From contig NZ_KE384378.1 of NCBI RefSeq assembly GCF_000425445.1, positions 171,811 through 235,810 on the forward strand: DNA of 64,000 nucleotides. Reading direction: 5' to 3'. Shown here piece by piece: positions 26,335 to 34,981 of the stretch. Below the pieces are notes generated by a model. It was not told where the DNA came from and made no database searches. It saw only the letters and a program-made list of their open reading frames with translations. The position numbers and the translations under genes are program-made. Position 1 is the stretch's first letter; every line of letters begins with the position of its first letter. The DNA is from Flavobacterium denitrificans DSM 15936. GTDB lineage: Bacteria; Bacteroidota; Bacteroidia; Flavobacteriales; Flavobacteriaceae.

Positions 26335-27363
26335 ATGAGCGAGAAAATAACCATTTATGATATTGCCAAGAAATTGAATATCACTGCTGCCACTGTTTCC
26401 AGAGCTTTAAATAACAATCCGAAAATCAAGGAAAGTACTCGAGAACTGGTAATCAAAACCGCTGCCTCAATGAACTACAAGCAAAACAAACTTGCTTTAG
26501 CACTAAAAAGCGGTCGAAGCAACAATATTGGCGTTATTGTTCCTCGTATTGACAGTAACTTTTTCGCCTCTGTTATTAGAGGAATTGAAGAAGAACTTCA
26601 TCCACATGGTTATCAGGTAATTATTTGCCAAACTCATGAAAGCGCAAAAAGAGAAAACGAGAACCTATATACTTTAATAGATGCTCAAGTAGATGGCATC
26701 ATTATGTCGGTTACTGATGTTACCGACGAGAATGACGGCGCTTTTCGTTATGTATTAGAAAAAAATGTACCGCTTATCTTTTTTGACAGAAGCAAACATA
26801 TTGATGGCGTGAGCTCAGTTACTATTAACGATTTTAAGGGAGGGTATCTTGCCACAAAACACCTTATTAATGAAGGATGTCAGACCATTGCACATTTTTC
26901 TGGAGATCAATCTTTTGACATCTTCAAAAACAGATTTCTAGGGTACAAGCAAGCATTATTGGATAGTGGCATGACATTTAAAGAAGAATATGTCATCCAT
27001 ACTAAAAGTAGCGTTGAAGCCGGCAAAGAAGCTGTTGACAAATTATTGCAGATGAAAACGCCACCAGATGCTATTTTCTCCTCAAGTGATTTTGCTGCAT
27101 TGGGCGCTATACAAGAACTAAAAGAAAGAAACATAAGTATTCCTAAAGAATTTTGTGTGGCTGGTTTTAGTAATGAGCCATTCACAAAATTCATGGAATT
27201 ATCTATTACATCAGTTGACCAATCGTCTCTTGAAATGGGGAAAATGTCAGCTCGCGTTTTCTTAGAACAAGTTGATAAAACCGATACCATCAAAATTGAA
27301 AAGAAAGTAGTTCTTGCACCAGAATTGCATATTCGCAAGTCATCTTCAAGAACAAACTTTTAA
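26335..27363 (+). CDS. LacI-family transcriptional regulator of pectin/uronate genes
   Basis: A 342-residue protein with an N-terminal LacI helix-turn-helix and hinge (ITIYDIAKKLNITAATVSRA, about 4-23) and a periplasmic-binding-protein-like sensor domain (NIGVIVPRIDSNFFASVIRG, about 62-81). Members of this family bind palindromes with a central CG and respond to a sugar or sugar acid. The four TGTAATCGATTRCA-like sites before GH28, this gene, kduI and the MFS pair make it the obvious candidate regulator; the ligand is probably a uronate intermediate such as KDG, which is inference. It is divergent from the GH28 lipoprotein gene. Confidence 0.92.
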   Translation: MSEKITIYDIAKKLNITAATVSRALNNNPKIKESTRELVIKTAASMNYKQNKLALALKSGRSNNIGVIVPRIDSNFFASVIRGIEEELHPHGYQVIICQTHESAKRENENLYTLIDAQVDGIIMSVTDVTDENDGAFRYVLEKNVPLIFFDRSKHIDGVSSVTINDFKGGYLATKHLINEGCQTIAHFSGDQSFDIFKNRFLGYKQALLDSGMTFKEEYVIHTKSSVEAGKEAVDKLLQMKTPPDAIFSSSDFAALGAIQELKERNISIPKEFCVAGFSNEPFTKFMELSITSVDQSSLEMGKMSARVFLEQVDKTDTIKIEKKVVLAPELHIRKSSSRTNF

Positions 27364-27375
27364 TTTTATTTTCAA

Positions 27376-27489
27376 CATATAAGTTATATAAGTTCAATTT
27401 AATTACAACTACAGTTTAGCAAAAAAGCAGTTCTTTTGGAACTGCTTTTTTGCTAAGTACATCTAAAATGAACTTATATAACTTATATG
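27376..27489. repeat. Nested inverted repeat enclosing a terminator
   Basis: A perfect 21-bp inverted repeat (27376-27396 and 27469-27489, containing TATAAGTTATATAAGTTC and its complement) encloses the 18-bp hairpin at 27416-27456. The full element could fold as a long two-tier structure. It lies between the convergent lacI-like and uxaA genes. Confidence 0.7.
27416..27456. terminator. Strong bidirectional Rho-independent terminator
   Basis: TTAGCAAAAAAGCAGTTC (27416-27433) and GAACTGCTTTTTTGCTAA (27439-27456) pair perfectly over 18 bp around a 5-nt loop. A-run and T-run lie inside the arms so that the GC-rich upper stem is followed by six T residues in either direction. It ends the regulator transcript. 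Confidence 0.85.
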
Positions 27490-27494
27490 GTTTC

Positions 27495-27527
27495 AAAAAA
27501 AAAAAAAAGACGCACAGCTGTGCGTCT
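27495..27527 (-). terminator. Palindrome plus 14-base T-tract ending the uronate operon
   Basis: AGACGCACAGCTGTGCGTCT (27508-27527) is a perfect 20-bp palindrome. On the minus strand it is followed by 14 T residues (27495-27508 as A on the plus strand). It lies 50 nt after the uxaA stop and so fits as terminator of the kduI-uxaA operon. Its sequence also looks like a dispersed Flavobacterium repeat. Confidence 0.75.
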
Positions 27528-27577
27528 CTACCTATAACTTTGTCACTTTGTATCTCTGTAACTTTTAACCTAAAAAA

Positions 27578-29197
27578 CTATAATGAAACTCCTCTTTTCC
27601 AAGGAATAAATACATCTTGTTTCAACTGGTCTGCTTTTGTTTCCACGTTTCCGCTCGCCAATTCTATAATGTAATCTACTATTTCTGCTCCAACCTCGTT
27701 AATGGTTTTTTCACCAGTAATCACCGTTCCGGCATTTACATCGATAATATCAGACATTCTATTAATTAATGCCGTGTTCGAAGAAATTTTTACAACAGGT
27801 GCAATCGGATTTCCCATCGGATTTCCTAAACCTGTTGTAAATAAAACAACTGTTGCGCCCGATCCAACCAATCCTGTGGTACATTCTGCATCATTTCCTG
27901 GCGTATTTAAAAGACTTAATCCTGGTTTTGAAATATATTCTCCGTAATCTAAAACATCTACAACAGGCGAAGTTCCACCTTTTTTAGCCGCGCCAGCAGA
28001 TTTCATTGCATCTGTAATTAATCCGTCTTTAATGTTTCCCGGAGATGGATTCATATCAAACCCTGAACCTGCATCTACAACTGATTTTTCAAAAGCTTTC
28101 ATTAAAGTTAAAAACTTATCTGCTTTTTCTTCGTCCACACATCTATTCATCAATTCTTGCTCAACGCCACATAATTCTGGAAACTCTGCCAAAATTGTTT
28201 TCCCTCCCAAAGCTGCAAAAATATCTGAAACAACTCCTAATGCCGGATTTGCAGAAATTCCGGAAAATCCGTCAGACCCTCCACATTCTAAACCAATACT
28301 TAGCTTTGAAAGAGGAGCAGGTTTGCGTTCAATTTTGTTGGCTCTTTTAATGGCTTCATAAGAATCTTTAATCACCATTTGAAACATTTGATCAGTAGTT
28401 CCAATTTGTTGTTGCTCATAGATCAAAATTTCTTTATCACTATTCGGACTCATTTCTTTCAATGCCTTTTTAAAAATATCAACTTGCAAATTTTGGCAAC
28501 CTAAACTTAAAACGGTTGCACCTGCAACATTTGGATTGTTCACATATCCTGCAAGCAGTTTTGCCAACAATTCTGAATCTTGTCGAATCCCTCCACAACC
28601 ACCTTGATGATTGATAAATTTTACTTCAACATTATCTAAAAGATTTTCATTTAAATTTTTAGCCGAAACTTCTTCTACGCTTTTTTCTTCAATTAAAGAG
28701 CGCAACAAATTTTTATAAGAAACTTCTTTTTTAGGCATTAATTCGTTTTCAAAAATATCTTTCAGTTTTTCGATATTTTTGTTTTCGCAAAAAACCAATG
28801 GAAAAAACAACCAAACGTTTTTGGTTCCAACCTGTCCATCAGTACGGTGATATCCGTTGAAAGTTTTGTCTTTCCAACGATCTACATTTGGTGGAGTCCA
28901 ACCTAAATTTCCGTTTTTACCAAAAACTTTTTCACTTTGATGTTTTACATTTTCGGTTGTAATTACTTCTCCTTTTTTTATAGGTTTAGCAGCTTTTCCA
29001 ACCAAAACACCATACATTATAATATCATCACCAATTGAAAAATCTTTCTCTGTGATTTTATGTTTTGCTTTAACATCAGTTGTTGGTGAGACAGTGGTTC
29101 CTTCAAACATAATTTGTTCGTTTTGTACCAAATCGGTTAAAGCGACAATTACGTTATCTGCTGGGTTGACTTTTATTAATTTTTTTTGCGTTGCCAT
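27578..29197 (-). CDS. uxaA: Altronate dehydratase
   Basis: A 539-residue cytosolic enzyme that joins the N-terminal SAF-type and C-terminal dehydratase domains of the altronate/galactarate dehydratase family. Family stretches include GYHRTDGQVGTKNVW, HQGGCGG, LGLEC-type IGLECGGSDGFSGISANP and TTGLGNPMGNPIAPVVK. It converts D-altronate to 2-keto-3-deoxygluconate (KDG), the last step that is specific to saturated galacturonate. It lies 18 nt downstream of uxaB and is the last gene of the uronate operon. Confidence 0.95.
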   Translation of the reverse strand: MATQKKLIKVNPADNVIVALTDLVQNEQIMFEGTTVSPTTDVKAKHKITEKDFSIGDDIIMYGVLVGKAAKPIKKGEVITTENVKHQSEKVFGKNGNLGWTPPNVDRWKDKTFNGYHRTDGQVGTKNVWLFFPLVFCENKNIEKLKDIFENELMPKKEVSYKNLLRSLIEEKSVEEVSAKNLNENLLDNVEVKFINHQGGCGGIRQDSELLAKLLAGYVNNPNVAGATVLSLGCQNLQVDIFKKALKEMSPNSDKEILIYEQQQIGTTDQMFQMVIKDSYEAIKRANKIERKPAPLSKLSIGLECGGSDGFSGISANPALGVVSDIFAALGGKTILAEFPELCGVEQELMNRCVDEEKADKFLTLMKAFEKSVVDAGSGFDMNPSPGNIKDGLITDAMKSAGAAKKGGTSPVVDVLDYGEYISKPGLSLLNTPGNDAECTTGLVGSGATVVLFTTGLGNPMGNPIAPVVKISSNTALINRMSDIIDVNAGTVITGEKTINEVGAEIVDYIIELASGNVETKADQLKQDVFIPWKRGVSL

Positions 29198-29215
29198 AAC
29201 TACCGTATGTAATTC

Positions 29216-30664
29216 TTAATTTAATTGTTTTTGAAAATTGATGAAGCCTTGCTCTACGCCGTTTGCATCAATTTCTTCTAAAGCTTTTGCAATTGAATCT
29301 GTTAATGAAGGAATTTCAGTTAAATCTTCATCCCAGAAGTTTTTATTCTGCAAAGTAAGTCTTGCTATTTTATTGTAATCATCTGATGTCCAAAGTCCAT
29401 TGAAAAACGAAACAATATCCTCACTGTCTTGAACTGGAAGATTTTCACCTTTCCAAGTTCCTTTGTAAAAACGAATCAAACATGCAAATGCAAAAGTCAA
29501 ATGCACTGGAAGCTTTTTATGAACATCAACATATCCTGTCAAACTTGGCAATACACGAACTTTGAATTTAGAAATCGAGTTCAAAGCAATTGAAGACAAT
29601 AAATGCTTGATAAATGGATTTCTGAAACGATCTAAAATTTCTTCAGCGAAACTTGTCAGTTCTGCTCTGTCCATGTTTAAAGTTTCATTGATTTCATCAA
29701 AAACCGCTTTATTTACAAATTCTCCTGTAAAAGCATTATCAACAGTTTCTTTTACAGTTTCGTTTCCGTAAAGCAATGAAAACGGCACCATTGCAGTATG
29801 TGCACCATTCAGGATTCTTACTTTACGTGTACGATACGGTTGCATGTCTGCAACAATTTTTACATCTAAATCTGTTTTTTCAAAAGGAAGTTTTGCCTTT
29901 AGTTTATCATCACCTTCAATCACCCATAAAAAGAAACTTTCAGCGCTTACAATCAAGTCGTCTTTGTAAAGCAACTGGCTGTTGTATTCTTCGATTTGAT
30001 CTTTTGGATACCCCGGAACAATTCGATCCACCAAAGTATTATGAAAAGAACAATCGTTTGTTAGCCATGATTTAAAATCTTCTCCAAGATTCCAGTCATT
30101 ACTGTATTTCAAAACAATTTCCTTTAAAGTATCTGAATTATAATTAATTAATTCACAAGGAATAATTGTCAAAGCCTTTGATTTATCGCCATTAAAATGC
30201 TTAAATCTTTCATGCAAAAGTACAGTTAATTTTGCAGGAAAAGAAACTGGAGGCGTCATTGAAGGACCATCAGAAGCAATGTATTCAATTCCAGCTTCAG
30301 TTGTATTTGAAATGATGAATTCTAATTCTTCTTCTTTGGCTAAAGCCAAAAATTCTTGAAAAGAAGCATAAGGATCCACTGCTTTTACAATATTTGTAAT
30401 CAATTCTTTTTCCTGAATTTCCTCACCTTTTTTAACCCCTTTCATGAATAAAGTATAGAGACCATCCTGATCATTAATCATGTTCACTAATCCTCTGTCA
30501 ATAGGCTGTACAACTGCAATTCCAGCATTAAAATCTGCTTTTTTATTTAATTCCTGAAAAGCATATTCTACAAAAGCTCTCAAGAAATTTCCCTCTCCAA
30601 ACTGCACTATTTTTATCGGAAGTCTATGTGAAAACTCCGTATTTGATCTGTTAATTTTTTCCAT
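29216..30664 (-). CDS. uxaB: Tagaturonate reductase (altronate oxidoreductase)
   Basis: A 482-residue NAD-dependent enzyme of the mannitol dehydrogenase superfamily. The N-terminus has IKIVQFGEGNFLRAFVEYAF as a nucleotide-binding start, and the C-terminal domain contains VRILNGAHTAMVPFSLL with the Lys/Asn/His region typical of this family. It reduces tagaturonate to altronate between UxaC and UxaA. An RNA-structure-like inverted repeat occupies the 214-nt gap upstream, between it and the aldolase gene. Confidence 0.94.
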   Translation of the reverse strand: MEKINRSNTEFSHRLPIKIVQFGEGNFLRAFVEYAFQELNKKADFNAGIAVVQPIDRGLVNMINDQDGLYTLFMKGVKKGEEIQEKELITNIVKAVDPYASFQEFLALAKEEELEFIISNTTEAGIEYIASDGPSMTPPVSFPAKLTVLLHERFKHFNGDKSKALTIIPCELINYNSDTLKEIVLKYSNDWNLGEDFKSWLTNDCSFHNTLVDRIVPGYPKDQIEEYNSQLLYKDDLIVSAESFFLWVIEGDDKLKAKLPFEKTDLDVKIVADMQPYRTRKVRILNGAHTAMVPFSLLYGNETVKETVDNAFTGEFVNKAVFDEINETLNMDRAELTSFAEEILDRFRNPFIKHLLSSIALNSISKFKVRVLPSLTGYVDVHKKLPVHLTFAFACLIRFYKGTWKGENLPVQDSEDIVSFFNGLWTSDDYNKIARLTLQNKNFWDEDLTEIPSLTDSIAKALEEIDANGVEQGFINFQKQLN

Positions 30665-30740
30665 TATAAATTCATTTGAGCGTTATAAATAACCACCATA
30701 ATACCTTATTCTTTTTTTTTGGATTTCATATTGTAAAAGA

Positions 30741-30813
30741 AACATTACACCTGAAAGAGTAAAATAAATCCTGCTGTGAGGAGTGACAAGATTTATTTTG
30801 CAAGCGTAATGTT
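30741..30813 (-). repeat. Nested hairpin in the gap between eda and uxaB
   Basis: The outer arms AACATTAC/GTAATGTT (30741-30748 and 30806-30813) and the inner arms AAAATAAATC/GATTTATTTT (30761-30770 and 30790-30799) are perfectly complementary. The structure lies in the operon on the minus strand, 66 nt before the uxaB start. It could act in mRNA processing, attenuation or differential stability. Confidence 0.5.
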
Positions 30814-30878
30814 CAATTACAACATCTAAAACTCTAAAAAAAACCGCATGCCAAATAAGGAACTGGTATGATTATTCC

Positions 30879-31550
30879 CTATTTATTTTTAATATTTTTA
30901 ATGATCTCCAAAACCTGACTTACTTTAGCCTGTAAACCGTCAAAATCTTGTTTGTCCAATATATCTTTTGAAATTAACTGCGAACCCAATCCAACACAAG
31001 TTGCTCCTGCATTTAGCCAAGAACTTAAGCTTTCAACTGTCGGGTAAACACCACCTGTAGGCATAATGTTTGTCCATGGGCATGGGCCTTTTATTGCTTT
31101 TATGAACTCTGGTCCATATATATCAGCTGGAAATAATTTTACAATTTCACAGCCCAATTCTTCCGCTCTTGCGATTTCAGTAAGTGTTCCGCAACCTGGC
31201 GACCACAATACTTTACGGCGATTACAAGCAATTGCAATATCTTCTCTAAAAACCGGAGTTACAATAAAATTTGCTCCTAAACTCATGTAAAGTGAAGCTG
31301 AAGCAGCATCTGTTATCGAACCTACTCCTAGCATCATTCCTGGCAATTCTGCCAATGCATATTTGTTTAGTTCTCCAAAAACTTCATGAGCAAAATCACC
31401 TCTGCTCGTAAACTCCATCAAACGTGAACCCCCGTCGTAGCAAGCTTTTAAAACTTTTTTGCTTAATTCTATATCAGAGTGAAAAAACAACGGAACCATC
31501 CCGTTTTCTTTCATTTGTTGTGCTACTTCAATTCTTGAATACTTTGCCAT
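30879..31550 (-). CDS. eda: 2-keto-3-deoxy-6-phosphogluconate aldolase (KDPG/KHG aldolase)
   Basis: A 223-residue class I aldolase. It shows GVGSITDAASA, VTPVFREDIAIACN, SPGCGTLTEI and EIVKLFPADIYGPEF, the last with the Schiff-base Lys, followed by MPTGGVYP. It cleaves KDPG to pyruvate and glyceraldehyde-3-phosphate, the end point of both galacturonate branches encoded here. It lies 8 nt downstream of kdgK. Confidence 0.95.
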   Translation of the reverse strand: MAKYSRIEVAQQMKENGMVPLFFHSDIELSKKVLKACYDGGSRLMEFTSRGDFAHEVFGELNKYALAELPGMMLGVGSITDAASASLYMSLGANFIVTPVFREDIAIACNRRKVLWSPGCGTLTEIARAEELGCEIVKLFPADIYGPEFIKAIKGPCPWTNIMPTGGVYPTVESLSSWLNAGATCVGLGSQLISKDILDKQDFDGLQAKVSQVLEIIKNIKNK

Positions 31551-31558
31551 TTCCTTTT

Positions 31559-32581
31559 TTATCTTGAAACTAATGCCGAACCATCGCCATCAATCATATT
31601 TTCTACTTCTTTCAATGTCACCAAGTTGTAATCACCTGCGATTGTATGTTTTAAGCAACAAGCCGCAACTGCAAAATCCAAGGCTCTTTGATTATTATTT
31701 TTATACTGAAGCAAACCGTAAATCAAACCGCCCATAAAAGCATCACCGCTTCCTACTCGGTCAACTACAGGTGTAACTTCTTTTACTGCTGCTTGATAAA
31801 TAGCTTTTCCATCAAATAAAATTCCACCAATTCTTTGGTGTGAAGCACTTACAGAATAACGCAATGTTGTCGCAACCGTTTTTAAATTAGGCATCAATTC
31901 AAACAGTTTTGTATACAAAACTGGCAATGATTTTTCGTCTTGATAATTCGGATTCACTTTTGGAATTCCCAACATAAAATACGCTGTGTCAATGTCTCCT
32001 AAAATAACATTGCTGTATTTCAACATTTCAGGCATTACTTCGCTAGACGTTTTTCCGTATTGCCATAATTTCGAACGATAATTCAAATCGCATGAAATTG
32101 TGATTCCTTTTTTATGCGCTATCTTAATTGCTTCTAGACAAGCTTCAGCTGCACTTTCAGAAATTGCTGGTGTAATACCACTCCAATGAAACCACTCTGC
32201 TCCTTCTAAAACCTTATCCCAATCAATACTTCCTTTTTGAATAGTTGCCATCGAACTGTGTGCACGATCATAAACTACATTACTTCCACGTGTTCCTGCA
32301 CCAGTTTCCAGAAAATAAATTCCTAAACGTTCACCTCCAAAAACAATATTTTTAGTTTCGACGTTCATTTTTCGCATTTCTTTTAATGCAGATCCGCCGA
32401 TTTCATTTTCTGGCAATCTTGTAACAAACTCAGCGTTTATGCCATAATTTGCTAAAGAAACAGCTACGTTAAATTCTCCGCCTCCATACGTAGCACCAAA
32501 TGCTGTAGATTGCGAAAAACGTAAGTGTCTTTCTGTCGAAAGACGAAGCATAATTTCTCCAAATGAAACTACTCTACTCAT
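31559..32581 (-). CDS. kdgK: 2-dehydro-3-deoxygluconokinase, PfkB family
   Basis: The start at 32581 (MSRVVSFGEIMLRLS) is the natural one; an in-frame ATG at 32605 would add eight lysine-rich residues. The 340-residue protein has the PfkB signatures GGGEFNVAVSLANYG near the N-terminus and DRVGSGDAFMGGLIYGLL near the C-terminus, with the catalytic Asp in GDAF. It phosphorylates KDG to KDPG, linking UxaA and KduD to Eda. A 23-bp inverted repeat lies in the gap to uxaC upstream. Confidence 0.94.
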   Translation of the reverse strand: MSRVVSFGEIMLRLSTERHLRFSQSTAFGATYGGGEFNVAVSLANYGINAEFVTRLPENEIGGSALKEMRKMNVETKNIVFGGERLGIYFLETGAGTRGSNVVYDRAHSSMATIQKGSIDWDKVLEGAEWFHWSGITPAISESAAEACLEAIKIAHKKGITISCDLNYRSKLWQYGKTSSEVMPEMLKYSNVILGDIDTAYFMLGIPKVNPNYQDEKSLPVLYTKLFELMPNLKTVATTLRYSVSASHQRIGGILFDGKAIYQAAVKEVTPVVDRVGSGDAFMGGLIYGLLQYKNNNQRALDFAVAACCLKHTIAGDYNLVTLKEVENMIDGDGSALVSR

Positions 32582-32603
32582 TTTTTTTATTTTTAATTTT
32601 ACC

Positions 32604-32745
32604 ATTAAGGCATTAAGAAAATTAAGCTTTGCTTTATGTTCTCTTTGCGATTAAAGGTTAAGTTTATTAAGCCTACTCGCTTAATTATCTTTGTATTATT
32701 AAGTAACTATTTTAACCCAAAACTTAATTTTCTTAATGCCTTAAT
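32604..32745. repeat. Long 23-bp perfect inverted repeat between kdgK and uxaC
   Basis: The segment 32604-32626 (beginning ATTAAGGCATTAAG) is repeated in perfect inverted form at 32723-32745, with 96 nt between. The element starts 22 nt upstream of kdgK and ends 11 nt after the uxaC stop. It could be a palindromic mobile repeat that entered the operon or a folded RNA region; it contains no gene. Confidence 0.7.
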
Positions 32746-32756
32746 AGTTAAAAAAA

Positions 32757-34160
32757 TTAAAATTTGAAATATTCTTTAGCGTTGTTGTATGAAATATCAG
32801 AAACCAATTTTCCGATCCATTCCATATCATTTGGAAGTTCTCCACGTTTGATTTCATCTCCTAGAAGATTACATAAAATACGTCTGAAATATTCATGTCT
32901 AGGGAAAGACAAGAAACTTCTTGAGTCAGTCAACATTCCAACGAAACAACTAATTAAGCCCATGTTTGAAAGCGCATTCAATTGTTTTGTCATTCCATCT
33001 TTTTGATCTAAAAACCACCATCCTGAGCCAAATTGAACTTTTCCTCTAACACTGCCGTCGTTGAAATTTCCAATCATAGTTGCCATAACTTCGTTATCAG
33101 CAGGATTTAAGTTGTATATAATCGTTTTAGACAATTTATCTTTGCTGTCTAAAGCATTTAAAAAGCTTGATAATTTTTGCCCCTGTGGATAATCTCCAAT
33201 AGAATCCCATCCTGTATCTGGACCTAAGATCCTGTGCATACGCGCATTGTTGTTTCTTAAAGCACCTAAGTGAAATTGCTGCACCCATCCAAATTCATGA
33301 TACGTTTCACACAAGAACAATAAAATCGCGCTTTGAAATTTTAATGCTTCTTCTGGAGATAAAACGCTGTTTTCTCTTTTCTTTTTGAAAATAGCGCTTA
33401 CTTCATTTTCAGTGAAATTTTCAAAATAAATTTGATCCAAACCGTGGTCACTTAATTTACATCCGTTTGCATTAAAGAATTCGATTCTTTTTCTTAACGC
33501 CGATTGTAAATCTGCATATGTATTGATTGATATACCCGACACTTCTCCTAAAGTATCAACATATGCATTATATCCATCATTAGAAATCAAAATCGCTTTA
33601 TCAGGCCTAAAAGCCGTACTCATTTTGATTCCTGTTGAATTGTTTGCGAATTTTTGATGATATTCCAAAGAATCAATTGGATCTTCTGTAGTGCAAACCA
33701 ATTCAGCGTTTACTTTTTTAAGAAGATTTTGCGTGCTATATGCTTGCGAATTTATTTTTTCAGAAGTTTCGATATAAATTTTCTCAGCCGATTTTTCATT
33801 CAACAAATCATAAATATCAAAATAACGAGCCAATTCTAAATGCGTCCAGTGGTACAAAGGATTACGCATTGTGTACGGAACTGTTTTTGCCCAATTCAAG
33901 AATTTATCTTTATCTGAACCATTTCCTGTTACAAATTGCTCATTGATTCCAAGTGTACGCATTGCACGCCATTTGTAATGATCACCATTAATCCAAACTT
34001 GAGTAATATTATCGAAGATTTTATCCTCGGCAATAAACTGTGGATTTAAATGATTATGATAATCAATAATTGGCTGATTTTTAGAATAATTATGGTATAA
34101 TTCTTCAGCAAATTTATTTTCTAATAAAAAATTATCGTTTATGAATGTATTCGCGCTCAT
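32757..34160 (-). CDS. uxaC: Glucuronate/galacturonate isomerase
   Basis: A 467-residue enzyme of the uronate isomerase family (amidohydrolase-like fold). Features include IIDYHNHLNPQFIAED near the N-terminus with the metal-binding His-x-His, HGLDQIYFE, and MLTDSRSFLSFPRHEYFRRILC near the C-terminus. It converts D-galacturonate to D-tagaturonate and D-glucuronate to D-fructuronate. It lies 25 nt downstream of kduD in the same direction. Confidence 0.96.
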   Translation of the reverse strand: MSANTFINDNFLLENKFAEELYHNYSKNQPIIDYHNHLNPQFIAEDKIFDNITQVWINGDHYKWRAMRTLGINEQFVTGNGSDKDKFLNWAKTVPYTMRNPLYHWTHLELARYFDIYDLLNEKSAEKIYIETSEKINSQAYSTQNLLKKVNAELVCTTEDPIDSLEYHQKFANNSTGIKMSTAFRPDKAILISNDGYNAYVDTLGEVSGISINTYADLQSALRKRIEFFNANGCKLSDHGLDQIYFENFTENEVSAIFKKKRENSVLSPEEALKFQSAILLFLCETYHEFGWVQQFHLGALRNNNARMHRILGPDTGWDSIGDYPQGQKLSSFLNALDSKDKLSKTIIYNLNPADNEVMATMIGNFNDGSVRGKVQFGSGWWFLDQKDGMTKQLNALSNMGLISCFVGMLTDSRSFLSFPRHEYFRRILCNLLGDEIKRGELPNDMEWIGKLVSDISYNNAKEYFKF

Positions 34161-34185
34161 GTCTTCTTTTAATAAAAATTGAGAA

Positions 34186-34977
34186 TTATTCTTCGTTTGA
34201 TGGTTTCCCGATAGTTGCTAAAATACCGCCATCAACATATAAAATGTGACCGTTTACAAAATCACTAGCTTTTGAAGATAAAAATATTGCTGCTCCAGCT
34301 AAATCACTCGGATCACCCCATTTCGCCGCCGGAGTTCTGCTGATGATAAAATCATTAAACGGATGTCCGTCAACTCTGATAGGTTTTGTTTGTTCTGTTG
34401 CAAAATAACCTGGTCCAATTCCGTTGATTTGAACATTATATTTTGCCCATTCTGTTGCCATATTTTTAGTCAGCATTTTCAAGCCTCCTTTTGCAGCAGC
34501 ATAAGCCGAAACTGTATTTCTACCCAATTCACTCATCATTGAGCAAATGTTGATTATCTTTCCTTGTCTTCTTTCGATCATGCCTTTTGCAACATGCTTC
34601 GAAACAATAAACGGACTTACTAAATCAATATCGATTACTTCTCTAAAATCAGCAACTTCCATTTCTAGAAGCGGAATTCTTTTAATGATTCCGGCGTTGT
34701 TAATTAAAATAGCGATTGGACCAACTTCCTTTTCAATTTTTTGAACTGCTTCTGCAACTTCTTTTTCTTCAGTTACATTAAATTTATATCCGACAGCATT
34801 TATTCCTTCACTTTTTAATTCTGCTACAGCAACATCAATCTTTTCTTGAGACGAATTTCCGTTTACTACAATTGTTGCACCCGCTTGACCTAATCCTTTT
34901 GCCATTGCCATTCCCAGTCCGTGTGTACTTCCTGTAATAAGAGCAACTTTTCCTTGTATATCAAATAAATTTGTCAT
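34186..34977 (-). CDS. kduD: 2-dehydro-3-deoxy-D-gluconate 5-dehydrogenase, SDR family
   Basis: A 263-residue short-chain dehydrogenase with TGSTHGLG (about 16-23), NNAG, catalytic Ser in NICSMMSELG and YAAAKGG, and a C-terminal GHILYVDGG. It turns 2,5-diketo-3-deoxygluconate into KDG, the step after KduI for unsaturated galacturonate. The name is supported by the overlap of sequence features with KduD and by its position 4 nt downstream of kduI. Confidence 0.93.
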   Translation of the reverse strand: MTNLFDIQGKVALITGSTHGLGMAMAKGLGQAGATIVVNGNSSQEKIDVAVAELKSEGINAVGYKFNVTEEKEVAEAVQKIEKEVGPIAILINNAGIIKRIPLLEMEVADFREVIDIDLVSPFIVSKHVAKGMIERRQGKIINICSMMSELGRNTVSAYAAAKGGLKMLTKNMATEWAKYNVQINGIGPGYFATEQTKPIRVDGHPFNDFIISRTPAAKWGDPSDLAGAAIFLSSKASDFVNGHILYVDGGILATIGKPSNEE

Positions 34978-34981
34978 TTTC

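Noticed and set aside
26907..27338. 143-codon minus-strand frame opposite the LacI-family gene
   Set aside because: It lies inside a recognised LacI-type gene and lacks any domain pattern or plausible start region.
28032..28361. 109-codon plus-strand frame opposite uxaA
   Set aside because: It lies wholly inside a well-supported altronate dehydratase gene and its product has no recognisable features.
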